13,847 nucleotides of DNA from Candidatus Cloacimonadota bacterium (GCA_023230175.1 JALNXV010000051.1:1-13847); one strand, 5' to 3'. Shown: positions 1 to 5,940, counted from the first letter of the stretch. Program-made: numbers and translations. Notes: generated from the letters alone by a model not told the origin.

Positions 1-78
1 TTGTTCATCCATGTAAACAGCTTTCACTGTTTGCAAAATTTGGCTAATATCCTCTACTGTGTGAGGTAGATAAAACAA
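1..78 (-). CDS. Possible partial ORF or gene relic at left edge
   Basis: A reading frame on the minus strand is open from a TTG at 78-76 to the window edge and encodes protein-like sequence containing PHTVEDISQILQ. It has no ATG before 12-10 and no good ribosome binding site, and an in-frame TAG sits just upstream at 87-85. An adjacent frame has a short stretch starting ATGAAAATATTG near 115 that ends in TAG. Together these could be the frameshifted remains of a longer gene. The HT-x-EDI pattern occurs near the C-terminus of several PLP-dependent enzymes, which would fit a decayed tail, but 26 codons are too few to identify it. The plus-strand frame here is rich in Cys and His and looks like an antisense shadow. 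Confidence 0.22.
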   Translation of the reverse strand, partial: MFYLPHTVEDISQILQTVKAVYMDEQ

Positions 79-124
79 CCAAACCTAATCTATGAAGAGG
101 AGACCCTCAATATTTTCATTTTTT

Positions 125-143
125 TTACAGAATAAATCTGTAA
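125..143. repeat. Small inverted repeat after flagellin 1
   Basis: A perfect 7-bp inverted repeat (TTACAGA / TCTGTAA, loop 132-136) lies just beyond the stop codon of the last flagellin gene. In the direction of flagellin transcription it is followed by A residues rather than a T-run, so it is not a canonical intrinsic terminator. It could be a 3' end stabilising hairpin or chance. Confidence 0.3.
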
Positions 144-156
144 TCAGCTTTAAGTA

Positions 157-1140
157 TTAACCAAGTAATCTAAGTGCCATTTGAGGTAGTGAATTTGCTT
201 GTGAAAGCATAGCCACTGCTGCTTGTGTAAGCACTTGATTTCTAGTAAATTCAGTCATTTCTTGTGCAAGATCAACATCAGAAATACGTGATTCAGCAGC
301 TTGTAAATTTTCTGCTTGTATTGATAAGTTTGTAATTGTATTTTCTAATCTATTTTGCATTGCACCAAGAGATGCTCTAATGTTTTCTTTTCTTTGAATA
401 GCAGTATTTATCTTTTCCAAAGTTTGTTGTGCTGCGTGTTGTGTTGAAACAGCTACATTCGGCTCAGTTCCTCTTGTTGATGAATTTGCATCTCTGAAAA
501 GTGACTCTGTTCTTGCGTCAGCTATACGAACAAAATAATAATCTTCAGCTCTGTTATTACCGGTTCCAAAGTGAACTTTGACACCACCAATAATATCACC
601 GTTACTATTTGCTGAGCCATTTACTTCTTGCCATCCGGATGAATTTGGCCATAAACCTTGAGTAGAAACCCAAGTTTTATTTGCTGTCCAAGATCCACCT
701 TCTCCGGCAACAGAAGAATTACCATTCAACAATTTTATACCATTGAAATCTGTTGCAGATGCAATTCTATCAATTTCTGCCGCCATAGCAGCAAATTCTG
801 AATGAATTATAAGTCTTTGTTCATTAGTATATGTACCTGTTGCAGCTTGTTCTGCAAGTTCTTTCATACGAATGAGTTTTTCATCGATCACTGAAAGAGC
901 ACCTTCAGCAGTTTGAATCATTGAAATACCGTCTTGAGCATTACGAATACCTTGATTCAATGAAGCAATTTCCGAACGCATCGTTTCCCTGATTGCAAGT
1001 CCGGCAGCATCATCAGCAGCTGAGTTAATTCTCAAACCTGTTGACAATCTTTGAATAGATGTTGACATTCTGCCGTAAGCTGATGTCAGATTACGAGCAG
1101 TATTAGCAGCCATCATATTATTATTAATGACGAGTGACAT
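157..1140 (-). CDS. Flagellin (copy 1), filament subunit
   Basis: Flagellin is exported by the flagellar type III apparatus and polymerises into the filament. The 327 residues show the standard architecture. The conserved N-terminal D0/D1 region (1-140) has RLSTGLRINSAADDAAGLAI at 31-50. A short variable middle spans about 141-185, followed by the motif HFGTGN...DYYF at 190-203. The C-terminal D1/D0 region (about 225-327) has the MQNRLENTITNLSIQAENLQ helix and ends MALRLLG. There is no cysteine. The start is supported by AAGGAGG five bases upstream of ATG. It is the most distal of three tandem flagellins and a near-duplicate of the next gene. The middle region holds four tryptophans at 151, 157, 164 and 170, at the same positions in copy 2. 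The family call is certain, but which flagellin type (FlaA, FlaB) it is cannot be told. Confidence 0.97.
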   Translation of the reverse strand: MSLVINNNMMAANTARNLTSAYGRMSTSIQRLSTGLRINSAADDAAGLAIRETMRSEIASLNQGIRNAQDGISMIQTAEGALSVIDEKLIRMKELAEQAATGTYTNEQRLIIHSEFAAMAAEIDRIASATDFNGIKLLNGNSSVAGEGGSWTANKTWVSTQGLWPNSSGWQEVNGSANSNGDIIGGVKVHFGTGNNRAEDYYFVRIADARTESLFRDANSSTRGTEPNVAVSTQHAAQQTLEKINTAIQRKENIRASLGAMQNRLENTITNLSIQAENLQAAESRISDVDLAQEMTEFTRNQVLTQAAVAMLSQANSLPQMALRLLG

Positions 1141-1150
1141 TTTTTCCTCC
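1100..1150. repeat. 51-bp exact duplication (flagellin 1 copy)
   Basis: This stretch covers the first codons, start codon and Shine-Dalgarno of flagellin 1 and is identical over 51 bp to 2266-2316 in flagellin 2. Identity drops sharply just outside in the non-coding leader, so selection or gene conversion on the start region is likely. Confidence 0.9.
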
Positions 1151-1182
1151 TTGATTGATTATGAAAATTCTTCCTTGTAGAA
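1146..1182 (-). promoter_or_regulatory. Flagellin 1 leader: putative two-site CsrA element
   Basis: The flagellin 1 mRNA leader contains CUACAAGGAAGA (minus strand, about 1180-1169), which matches 9 of 12 positions of the known CsrA consensus RUACARGGAUGU. The GGA can sit in the loop of a small UUCU/AGAA hairpin. A second ARGGA is in CAAGGAGG at 1153-1146, overlapping the Shine-Dalgarno. Flagellin mRNA repression by CsrA at two such sites is established for B. subtilis hag. Its application here is inference. Confidence 0.5.
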
Positions 1183-1211
1183 GCAGTTTAAATCATTTGT
1201 GACAATAAGAG

Positions 1212-1242
1212 TTTTCGGCTAACCAAACCAATCAAGATTTTA
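1212..1242 (-). promoter_or_regulatory. Weak sigma28-like promoter for flagellin 1
   Basis: The minus strand reads GCCGAAAA (1219-1212), seven of eight bases of the sigma28 -10 element GCCGATAA, and it shares TTAGCCGA with the strong promoter of flagellin 2. The nearest TAAA (1242-1239) is 19 nt upstream instead of the usual 15, so either the promoter is weak or it uses a degenerate -35. Flagellin 1 may also be read through from flagellin 2, since no terminator is visible between them. Confidence 0.4.
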
Positions 1243-1277
1243 GCGTCACCTCGTACGCGTTATTTTTGTTTTTTTGA

Positions 1278-1290
1278 GTAATGTTGTATA
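1278..1290 (+). repeat. Left arm of 13-bp inverted repeat flanking flagellin 2
   Basis: The sequence GTAATGTTGTATA is the exact reverse complement of TATACAACATTAC at 2374-2386. The arms lie about 1.1 kb apart on either side of the flagellin 2 gene. They do not extend beyond 13 bp. Confidence 0.6.
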
Positions 1291-1319
1291 TTTTTTTGGT
1301 TTTCAAAAGGTTATTATAA

Positions 1320-2306
1320 TTATCCTAATAATCTAAGTGCCATTTGAGGCAATGAATTTGCTTGGGCAAGCATTGCAACAGCAGCTTGAGTAAGAACTTG
1401 ATTTCTAGTTAACTCAGTCATTTCATCAGCTATGTCAACATCAGAAATACGTGATTCTGAAGATTGAAGATTTTCTGCTTGAATTGATAAGTTTGTAATT
1501 GTATTTTCTAATCTGTTTTGCATTGCACCAAGTCCTGCTCTGATGTTTTCTTTTCTTTGGATTGCAGTGTTAATCTTTTCTAAAGCAACCTGTGCAGCAT
1601 GCTGAGTAGATAAAGCTACGCTAATATCAGCATCTCCGGGGACTCTAGATGTGTTTGCATCTCTAAATAATGATTCAGTTCGAGCATCAGCTATACGAAC
1701 AAAATAATAATCTTGAGCTCTTTGATTTCCGGTACCAAAGTGAACCTTGATTCCACCTACAATATCACCATTTCTTTGTACACCCTTATTTTCTGCCCAA
1801 CCGGATGAATTTCTCCATATTCCTTGATCAGAAACCCATGTCTTAGTATCAGTCCACATTCCGTTTTCACCTGCTACCGAAACATTTCCACTTAAGATTT
1901 TTATACCATTAAAATCTGTTGCGGATGCAATTCTATCAATTTCTGCAGCCATCGCAGCAAATTCTGAATGAATTATAAGTCTTTGTTCATTGGTGTATGT
2001 ACCTGTTGCCGCTTGTTCTGCAAGTTCTTTCATACGAATAAGTTTTTCATCAATAACTGAAAGGGCTCCTTCAGCTGTTTGAATCATAGAAATGCCATCT
2101 TGTGCATTTCTAACACCTTGCTTAAGTGCAGCTATCTCTGAACGCATACCTTCACGGATAGCTAACCCAGCAGCATCATCAGCTGCTGAATTAATTCTTA
2201 ACCCTGTAGATAATCTTTCTACAGATGTAGCCATACGACCATAAGCAGTCGCTAAATTTTTTGCTGTATTAGCAGCCATCATATTATTATTAATGACGAG
2301 TGACAT
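1320..2306 (-). CDS. Flagellin (copy 2), filament subunit
   Basis: This 328-residue flagellin is a close paralogue of copy 1. The N-terminus (MSLVINNNMMAANTA), the D1 helices to about residue 137, the HFGTGN...DYYFVRIADARTES block and the C-terminal helices ending MALRLLG are nearly the same. Differences cluster at residues 140-185 and 218-235, as expected for the surface-exposed part. Four tryptophans (151, 157, 164, 170) are nonetheless conserved in position between the copies. The start has GGGAGG five bases upstream. A sigma28 promoter at 2449-2475 lies about 140 nt upstream, overlapping the end of the third flagellin gene, so this copy is probably a late, sigma28-dependent filament protein. 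The 51-bp identity at the 5' end and other identical blocks mark it as a tandem duplication partner of copy 1. Confidence 0.97.
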   Translation of the reverse strand: MSLVINNNMMAANTAKNLATAYGRMATSVERLSTGLRINSAADDAAGLAIREGMRSEIAALKQGVRNAQDGISMIQTAEGALSVIDEKLIRMKELAEQAATGTYTNEQRLIIHSEFAAMAAEIDRIASATDFNGIKILSGNVSVAGENGMWTDTKTWVSDQGIWRNSSGWAENKGVQRNGDIVGGIKVHFGTGNQRAQDYYFVRIADARTESLFRDANTSRVPGDADISVALSTQHAAQVALEKINTAIQRKENIRAGLGAMQNRLENTITNLSIQAENLQSSESRISDVDIADEMTELTRNQVLTQAAVAMLAQANSLPQMALRLLG

Positions 2307-2316
2307 TTTTTCCTCC
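2266..2316. repeat. 51-bp exact duplication (flagellin 2 copy)
   Basis: Partner of 1100-1150, covering the 5' end, start codon and Shine-Dalgarno of flagellin 2. Together with other shared blocks, such as a 38-bp identity around residues 107-119, it gives a substrate for homologous recombination between the two flagellin genes. Confidence 0.9.
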
Positions 2317-2347
2317 CTGATTTTTTATTTTTACTTCCCTGTAAAAA
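2312..2347 (-). promoter_or_regulatory. Flagellin 2 leader: putative two-site CsrA element
   Basis: The minus strand has a 7-bp hairpin (UUUUUAC at 2347-2341 pairing with GUAAAAA at 2334-2328) with loop AGGGAA. The run UUACAGGGAAGU matches 10 of 12 positions of the CsrA consensus RUACARGGAUGU, with GGA in the loop exactly as in characterised CsrA sites. A second motif, CAGGGAGG (2319-2312), overlaps the Shine-Dalgarno. This is the best of the three flagellin leaders and strongly resembles the double-site leader of B. subtilis hag. No csrA or fliW gene is in the window. Confidence 0.6.
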
Positions 2348-2373
2348 TTAATATTTTTTTGTTTGAATAAGTT

Positions 2374-2386
2374 TATACAACATTAC
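2374..2386 (-). repeat. Right arm of 13-bp inverted repeat flanking flagellin 2
   Basis: The sequence TATACAACATTAC is the exact reverse complement of 1278-1290. It lies in the long leader of flagellin 2, between the sigma28 promoter and the gene. Confidence 0.6.
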
Positions 2387-2448
2387 CTGTATTTAATTTC
2401 CTCATCATTCATCACATCTATGCGTCTTTATTAAGATCTGTTATTTAT

Positions 2449-2475
2449 ATATCGGCTAAAAGTTCAATAACTTTA
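2449..2475 (-). promoter_or_regulatory. Sigma28 promoter of flagellin 2, overlapping flagellin 3 stop
   Basis: On the minus strand TAAA (2475-2472), 15 nt, then GCCGATAT (2456-2449) fits the sigma28 (FliA/SigD) consensus TAAA-N15-GCCGATAA at 11 of 12 specified bases with exact spacing. It overlaps the last codons and the TAG stop of the upstream flagellin gene. Transcription would start near 2440, leaving a leader of about 135 nt before flagellin 2. Confidence 0.85.
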
Positions 2476-3403
2476 GCGCAATATTTGGTAAAGTATTAGC
2501 TTGAGCTAAAATTGCTGTAGTAGCTTGCGACATAAGACTTAAACTTGTATAATTTGTCATTTCTTTAGCAAAGTCTAAATCTGTTAATCTACTATCTGCA
2601 TTTTCTAAATGCATAATCTCATCTTCAAGATATTGAATTGAAGCAGACAATCTATTTTGCATAATACCCATAATATACCTGCTTGATTCCTTTTTTTGAA
2701 TGGCAGAGTTTATTGTTTCTAATGCTACTTGAGCTGAGTGTTGAGTTGAGACTGCAATCTTAGAAGAACTTGGCGTTACTGTTGACCCAAATTCACGTAA
2801 CAAGCCATCCATTGATAAATCACCAATTCTTATAAAGTAATAATCATTAATTCTATTATTCGCAGTTCCAAAATGAATCTTCACTCCGGTTTGAGTATTA
2901 TCAATATTATCAATATCAGGTCTTTGTTTATCTGCAATATGAAATGAACCTAAACGAGTAATATTATTTCTTGAAGAAAGAGAACCGTCTAATAATCTAA
3001 TTCCTTTAAATTGTGTAGTTCTTGAAATTCTATCAATTTCTGAAGCAAGTTGACCAAATTCAGAACTTAGAATTTCTCTTTGACCGTTGCTATAAGTACC
3101 TGTTGCAGATTGAGAAGCAATCTCTTTCATCTGAATTAATAATTCGTCTATTTTTGCCATAGCTGATTCAGCAGTTTGAACCATTGAAATAGCATCATTA
3201 AGATTTTGTTTTCCCTTGCCTAATACAGAAATTCGTCCTTTATGAATATTGTGTACAGCCATATCAACAGGTGAATCAGCAGATGAATTCAATCTTTTAC
3301 CACTTGATAATCTATTAACTGATTGACTTAATCTACTATAATGAGATTGTAATCTGTTGCTTGCTTTATATGCAGCAATATTGGTTTGTAAATATAAAGA
3401 CAT
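2456..3403 (-). CDS. Divergent flagellin (copy 3)
   Basis: A 315-residue flagellin-family protein. It keeps the overall design: N-terminal D0/D1 helices with RLSSGKRLNSSADS (31-44), IDELLIQMKEIASQSATGTYSNGQR (85-109, aligned with the same D1 helix in copies 1 and 2), SEIDRI (121-126), HFGTANN...DYYFIRI (177-193), and a C-terminal D1/D0 end ALKLLNF. It departs in places normally invariant: the AADDAAGLAIRE stretch reads SADSPVDMAVHN, and the C-terminal SIQAENLQAAESRISDVD reads YLEDEIMHLENADSRLTDLD. It lacks the tryptophan cluster of the others. GGGAGG precedes ATG by four bases. It may be a minor or specialised subunit (cap-proximal, hook-proximal or sheath-facing) rather than the bulk filament protein. 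It is not a hook-associated FlgL, which lacks the DYYF block. Confidence 0.93.
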   Translation of the reverse strand: MSLYLQTNIAAYKASNRLQSHYSRLSQSVNRLSSGKRLNSSADSPVDMAVHNIHKGRISVLGKGKQNLNDAISMVQTAESAMAKIDELLIQMKEIASQSATGTYSNGQREILSSEFGQLASEIDRISRTTQFKGIRLLDGSLSSRNNITRLGSFHIADKQRPDIDNIDNTQTGVKIHFGTANNRINDYYFIRIGDLSMDGLLREFGSTVTPSSSKIAVSTQHSAQVALETINSAIQKKESSRYIMGIMQNRLSASIQYLEDEIMHLENADSRLTDLDFAKEMTNYTSLSLMSQATTAILAQANTLPNIALKLLNF

Positions 3404-3407
3404 TTTT

Positions 3408-3473
3408 CCTCCCTGAAATAAAAAATCACTGCTTGAGGCAGTGACTGTGCTTTTTGTTGACCTATCCCTGGTC
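3408..3473 (-). promoter_or_regulatory. Flagellin 3 leader: hairpin with AGGGA loop and second site at SD
   Basis: The minus strand has GACC (3473-3470), loop AGGGATA (3469-3463) and GGTC (3462-3459), which puts a GGGA in the loop of a small hairpin. A second CAGGGAGG (3415-3408) overlaps the Shine-Dalgarno. The layout parallels the other two flagellin leaders and CsrA targets, although the first site matches only about 8 of 12 consensus positions. A terminator-like hairpin lies between the two. Confidence 0.4.
3416..3444 (-). terminator. Intrinsic terminator or attenuator before flagellin 3
   Basis: The minus strand folds TCACTGC (3444-3438), loop CTCAA, GCAGTGA (3432-3426), followed at once by TTTTTTATTT (3425-3416). 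This is a canonical intrinsic terminator placed after the chaperone-like gene. Only about two bases separate the T-run from the Shine-Dalgarno region of flagellin 3, so no promoter fits between them. Flagellin 3 must be transcribed through this structure. Confidence 0.75.
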
Positions 3474-3486
3474 TATTCTATCGATT

Positions 3487-4308
3487 TCATTTTTTTGTAT
3501 CGATAAAATGCGATTTCAATGATGATTGCCCATATTGTGATATCGCTTTAGCACCTTTATCCTGTCTTGCTATATCGAGCTTCATTTTTTCCATTAAGTT
3601 ATGAAGCTCCACACTATTCTCATCTTCTTGACGAATGATTTCATTCATCATATAATGTATATCGGACAGGATTTGATTAGCTTTAATTTTTTTTTCATTT
3701 TCAGGAAGAATTTCTTTAAATATTTCAAAATTTATAGTTTTCTGAATCTCTATTATCTGTTTTAGGACAATATCTTTTTGCTGTATTATCTCATCTAAAA
3801 AATCAATGTTATCAATATTCAAAATATTTTTTTCTTCTTTTACAAAATCAAAAAATAATTGATAATAAGTTTTTAATTTTTCAAGTTTACTTAGTTCTTC
3901 TTCAATATCTTGTTTTTTTGAATTATCAACTTTAACCTTTAGGTCAAGTTCAGAAATATTTATATCATATTCAGCAATTTTTTGTTGTAATAAAATTATA
4001 TCTGTTTCTAATGTTTTATGTACAAAGTCTTTAGAAGTAATCAATTTCTCTTTCCCTTTTAATCTTAAAAACAACTTAAGTTCAAAATTCCTTTTATTTA
4101 AAATCAATCTACCTAATTCTATCAACTCTGTAGGGTCATATTCTTTTATTTGATGTTGATTTTTTATAACTTCTAATTGTTCTTGTTCAGTATGTTTTTT
4201 CTTCTTTTTTTCATTCTCTTCAAAAGGATTTTGATGGCTATCTTGCTTAGGAGAAACTTTTAACATATTAGCAGACTCAACTTTTAAATAATCATTTCTA
4301 TCAGCCAT
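3487..4308 (-). CDS. Coiled-coil protein, probable FlgN/FliT-like flagellar chaperone
   Basis: A 273-residue, highly charged, cytoplasmic protein with no signal peptide or membrane segment. Residues 1-55 are polar, with a lysine run at 34-38. Residues 60-145 are predicted helices rich in K, E and L. From about 148 to 262 the pattern (FFDFVKEEKNIL...FLDEIIQQKDIVL... then a helix with NSVELHNLMEKMKLDIARQDKGAKAISQYG) resembles FlgN/FliT-type export chaperones, which have a long helical bundle and a Gly-Tyr-containing tail. Those proteins hold flagellin or hook-associated proteins for secretion and are often encoded beside them. Here the gene sits directly upstream of three flagellins, with a perfect sigma70 promoter. 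The N-terminal 140 residues exceed the usual chaperone length and are unexplained. AGAGGG precedes ATG. Family assignment is by pattern only; an unrelated coiled-coil protein is possible. Confidence 0.5.
   Translation of the reverse strand: MADRNDYLKVESANMLKVSPKQDSHQNPFEENEKKKKKHTEQEQLEVIKNQHQIKEYDPTELIELGRLILNKRNFELKLFLRLKGKEKLITSKDFVHKTLETDIILLQQKIAEYDINISELDLKVKVDNSKKQDIEEELSKLEKLKTYYQLFFDFVKEEKNILNIDNIDFLDEIIQQKDIVLKQIIEIQKTINFEIFKEILPENEKKIKANQILSDIHYMMNEIIRQEDENSVELHNLMEKMKLDIARQDKGAKAISQYGQSSLKSHFIDTKK
3659..3685 (-). promoter_or_regulatory. Sigma28 promoter inside the chaperone-like gene, for flagellin 3
   Basis: On the minus strand TAAA (3685-3682), 15 nt, TCCGATAT (3666-3659) matches the sigma28 consensus with exact spacing and differs from the flagellin 2 promoter by one base in the -10. 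It lies within the coding sequence at about residues 208-217 and points at flagellin 3, about 250 nt downstream. The transcript would pass the end of the chaperone-like gene and the terminator-like hairpin at 3416-3444. Confidence 0.65.
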
Positions 4309-4336
4309 AAACCCTCTATTTATATTATTTTATGTC

Positions 4337-4365
4337 ATTATAGTTGTTATCACGATATTTGTCAA
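4337..4365 (-). promoter_or_regulatory. Perfect-consensus sigma70 promoter
   Basis: The minus strand reads TTGACA (4365-4360), a 17-nt spacer, then TATAAT (4342-4337): all 12 bases and the spacing match the housekeeping consensus. The start of transcription should fall near 4330, giving a leader of about 20 nt before the chaperone-like gene. A TATC..GATA dyad lies in the spacer (4350-4357) and could be an operator, since an unregulated promoter this strong would be unusual. Confidence 0.88.
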
Positions 4366-4401
4366 TAAAATTAATACACTAACCTTGCTTTAGTTCTATT
4401 T

Positions 4402-5922
4402 TCACTCCTTAGTTGCTATTTTTTCTCTAAGGTTAAATATCAAATCTTTTGCTTCTTTAACTAAATCTTCATCATAACTAACTTTTAATAAGACCTTTAT
4501 TGCATCCTGATATTGTTTATTATCTATAAGGTTTTTAGCTTGATTTAGATATTTTCTGCTACTCACTAATAATTCTGATTTAATATCTTGTTCTATTTGT
4601 CCTAACAAAACCTTAATATCTTTAGAATTAAGCGTAATATTTTCATAAGCCTTTTCTTTGGCATCAATTTCATCTTTTTCGCTTATTCCTCGACCTATAC
4701 CTTGCAAACTACCTAATACTACATTAGAAGCAGTAGATTTTACTTCTAAGTTAAGAGAAGTCACAATTAAATATTTTGGTGAGCCCATACCTTCAATAAT
4801 TTTGCTTTCCTTTACTGAAGCAATACCTTGAATCAAAAAGACCGATTCATCCGTAATATATATATTATGATTACTAAAAATTCTTTTTAATTGATTTTCT
4901 GTTTTTAAAAGGTTTTTTGATGCTTCGTCAGTAATTTTTAATTGTGCGTACAATGGTAATGTTTCAATTACTTTATAATAAGCTTCATTAGAAATATTCT
5001 CAATCAACAATCTATATTCTGACGGAAAAGCAGTTAAATCCATACCGAATATAACCTTTCCTCTATCTCCCCTTTCAGGAATTGCAGTTATATATGTAGT
5101 GTAACAACCTTCATAATTAGTTTTACCTTTTTCTACCAAAATACCATCTCCATAAGATATTTTAACAGGTAGATTAATTAAATTAGTTTTAATATCTGAA
5201 TTAACTCTAAATGCAGCATTAAATACTATAGGTTCAGATAAAAGTAACCCGGTTTTTCCAACTTGTTGATTTCCTTCAACTACTTCAAATTTAATTGAAC
5301 TGACAAGCTTTTTAATCTTTGTTTCTATTTCACCTATAGTTATGTTTTTATTCTTATCAAAAGATGATGGAGCAAGATTATTAAACAACTTTTTTTTAGT
5401 AATAAATTCAGGCAAGATATCTTGTATACTTTTGTAAGAATCTAAAATTCCCGATAAATTACCTTTTTGTTCGAGTAAATCAATTGAATTTAGATACTCT
5501 TCAATCTCAAGCCAAAAACTATTTAGTTCACTTTCAATCTCCCTTAGCATTTTTATCTTATCAATCGCAATGATAATATAATGTTGTTGCTTGATAATTT
5601 CTTGATTTAATATCTCTAAACCTTGTAATTGATAATCTGAAAAAGCTTTAATAGAATTACTAACTTTATCAGTAAATACAGTTTTATCTTCAGTTTCAAC
5701 TGACATAAATTCAGTTTCAGTTACTGCTTCAACATTGACAGAAATTTTCTGTATCAAATCTTGTTTTGCTTTAGCTATGGCTTCTTCATAACTATTGCCA
5801 AAGCCCAAACCAATTATATATTCTTGTGAATCATAATATTTTGAAGGATCTTCATACCATTTAGGAACAGCATTCAAGCAATATACCAACAACACTAAAA
5901 CAAATAAAAAAAATTTCTTCAT
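4402..5922 (-). CDS. Exported LPP20/FlgP-like protein with TPR-like tail
   Basis: I take the ATG at 5922, because AAGGGG lies seven bases before it. The in-frame ATG at 5940 has only a T-rich terminator tail upstream. The 506-residue product begins with a signal peptide (MKKFFLFVLVLLVYCLNA, probable cleavage after Ala18). Cys15 is in LVYC, a poor lipobox. Residues 20-130 have the PKWYEDP...YIIGLGFGNSYEEAIAKAKQDLIQKISV pattern of the LPP20 family, which includes the flagellar outer-membrane protein FlgP. Residues 200-310 look like a beta-sandwich. Residues 325-445 may hold a second similar alpha/beta domain. Residues 455-505 look like a TPR helix pair. It probably acts in the periplasm or outer membrane. 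The context between flagellar genes and another exported protein hints at a flagellar ring role. LPP20 proteins have other roles too, so function is open. Confidence 0.6.
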   Translation of the reverse strand: MKKFFLFVLVLLVYCLNAVPKWYEDPSKYYDSQEYIIGLGFGNSYEEAIAKAKQDLIQKISVNVEAVTETEFMSVETEDKTVFTDKVSNSIKAFSDYQLQGLEILNQEIIKQQHYIIIAIDKIKMLREIESELNSFWLEIEEYLNSIDLLEQKGNLSGILDSYKSIQDILPEFITKKKLFNNLAPSSFDKNKNITIGEIETKIKKLVSSIKFEVVEGNQQVGKTGLLLSEPIVFNAAFRVNSDIKTNLINLPVKISYGDGILVEKGKTNYEGCYTTYITAIPERGDRGKVIFGMDLTAFPSEYRLLIENISNEAYYKVIETLPLYAQLKITDEASKNLLKTENQLKRIFSNHNIYITDESVFLIQGIASVKESKIIEGMGSPKYLIVTSLNLEVKSTASNVVLGSLQGIGRGISEKDEIDAKEKAYENITLNSKDIKVLLGQIEQDIKSELLVSSRKYLNQAKNLIDNKQYQDAIKVLLKVSYDEDLVKEAKDLIFNLREKIATKE

Positions 5923-5940
5923 TATAACCCCTTTTAGCAT

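Noticed and set aside
90..127. GAGG/CCTC stem followed by a T-rich run on the plus strand
   Set aside because: The stem has only four pairs, the T-run is displaced, and no plus-strand gene is supported.
1243..1278. GCGT/ACGC hairpin followed by a T-run on the plus strand
   Set aside because: It resembles a plus-strand terminator, but the stem is only four pairs with an 8-nt loop, and no plus-strand gene or promoter precedes it.
2328..2347. Fully AU-rich hairpin read as a terminator before flagellin 2
   Set aside because: The stem has one GC pair and the following bases are A-rich rather than T-rich; the GGGA loop fits a protein-binding site better.
2395..2425. Short ATG frames (8-11 codons) in the flagellin 2 leader
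   Set aside because: No ribosome site and very short; expected by chance in a leader of this length.
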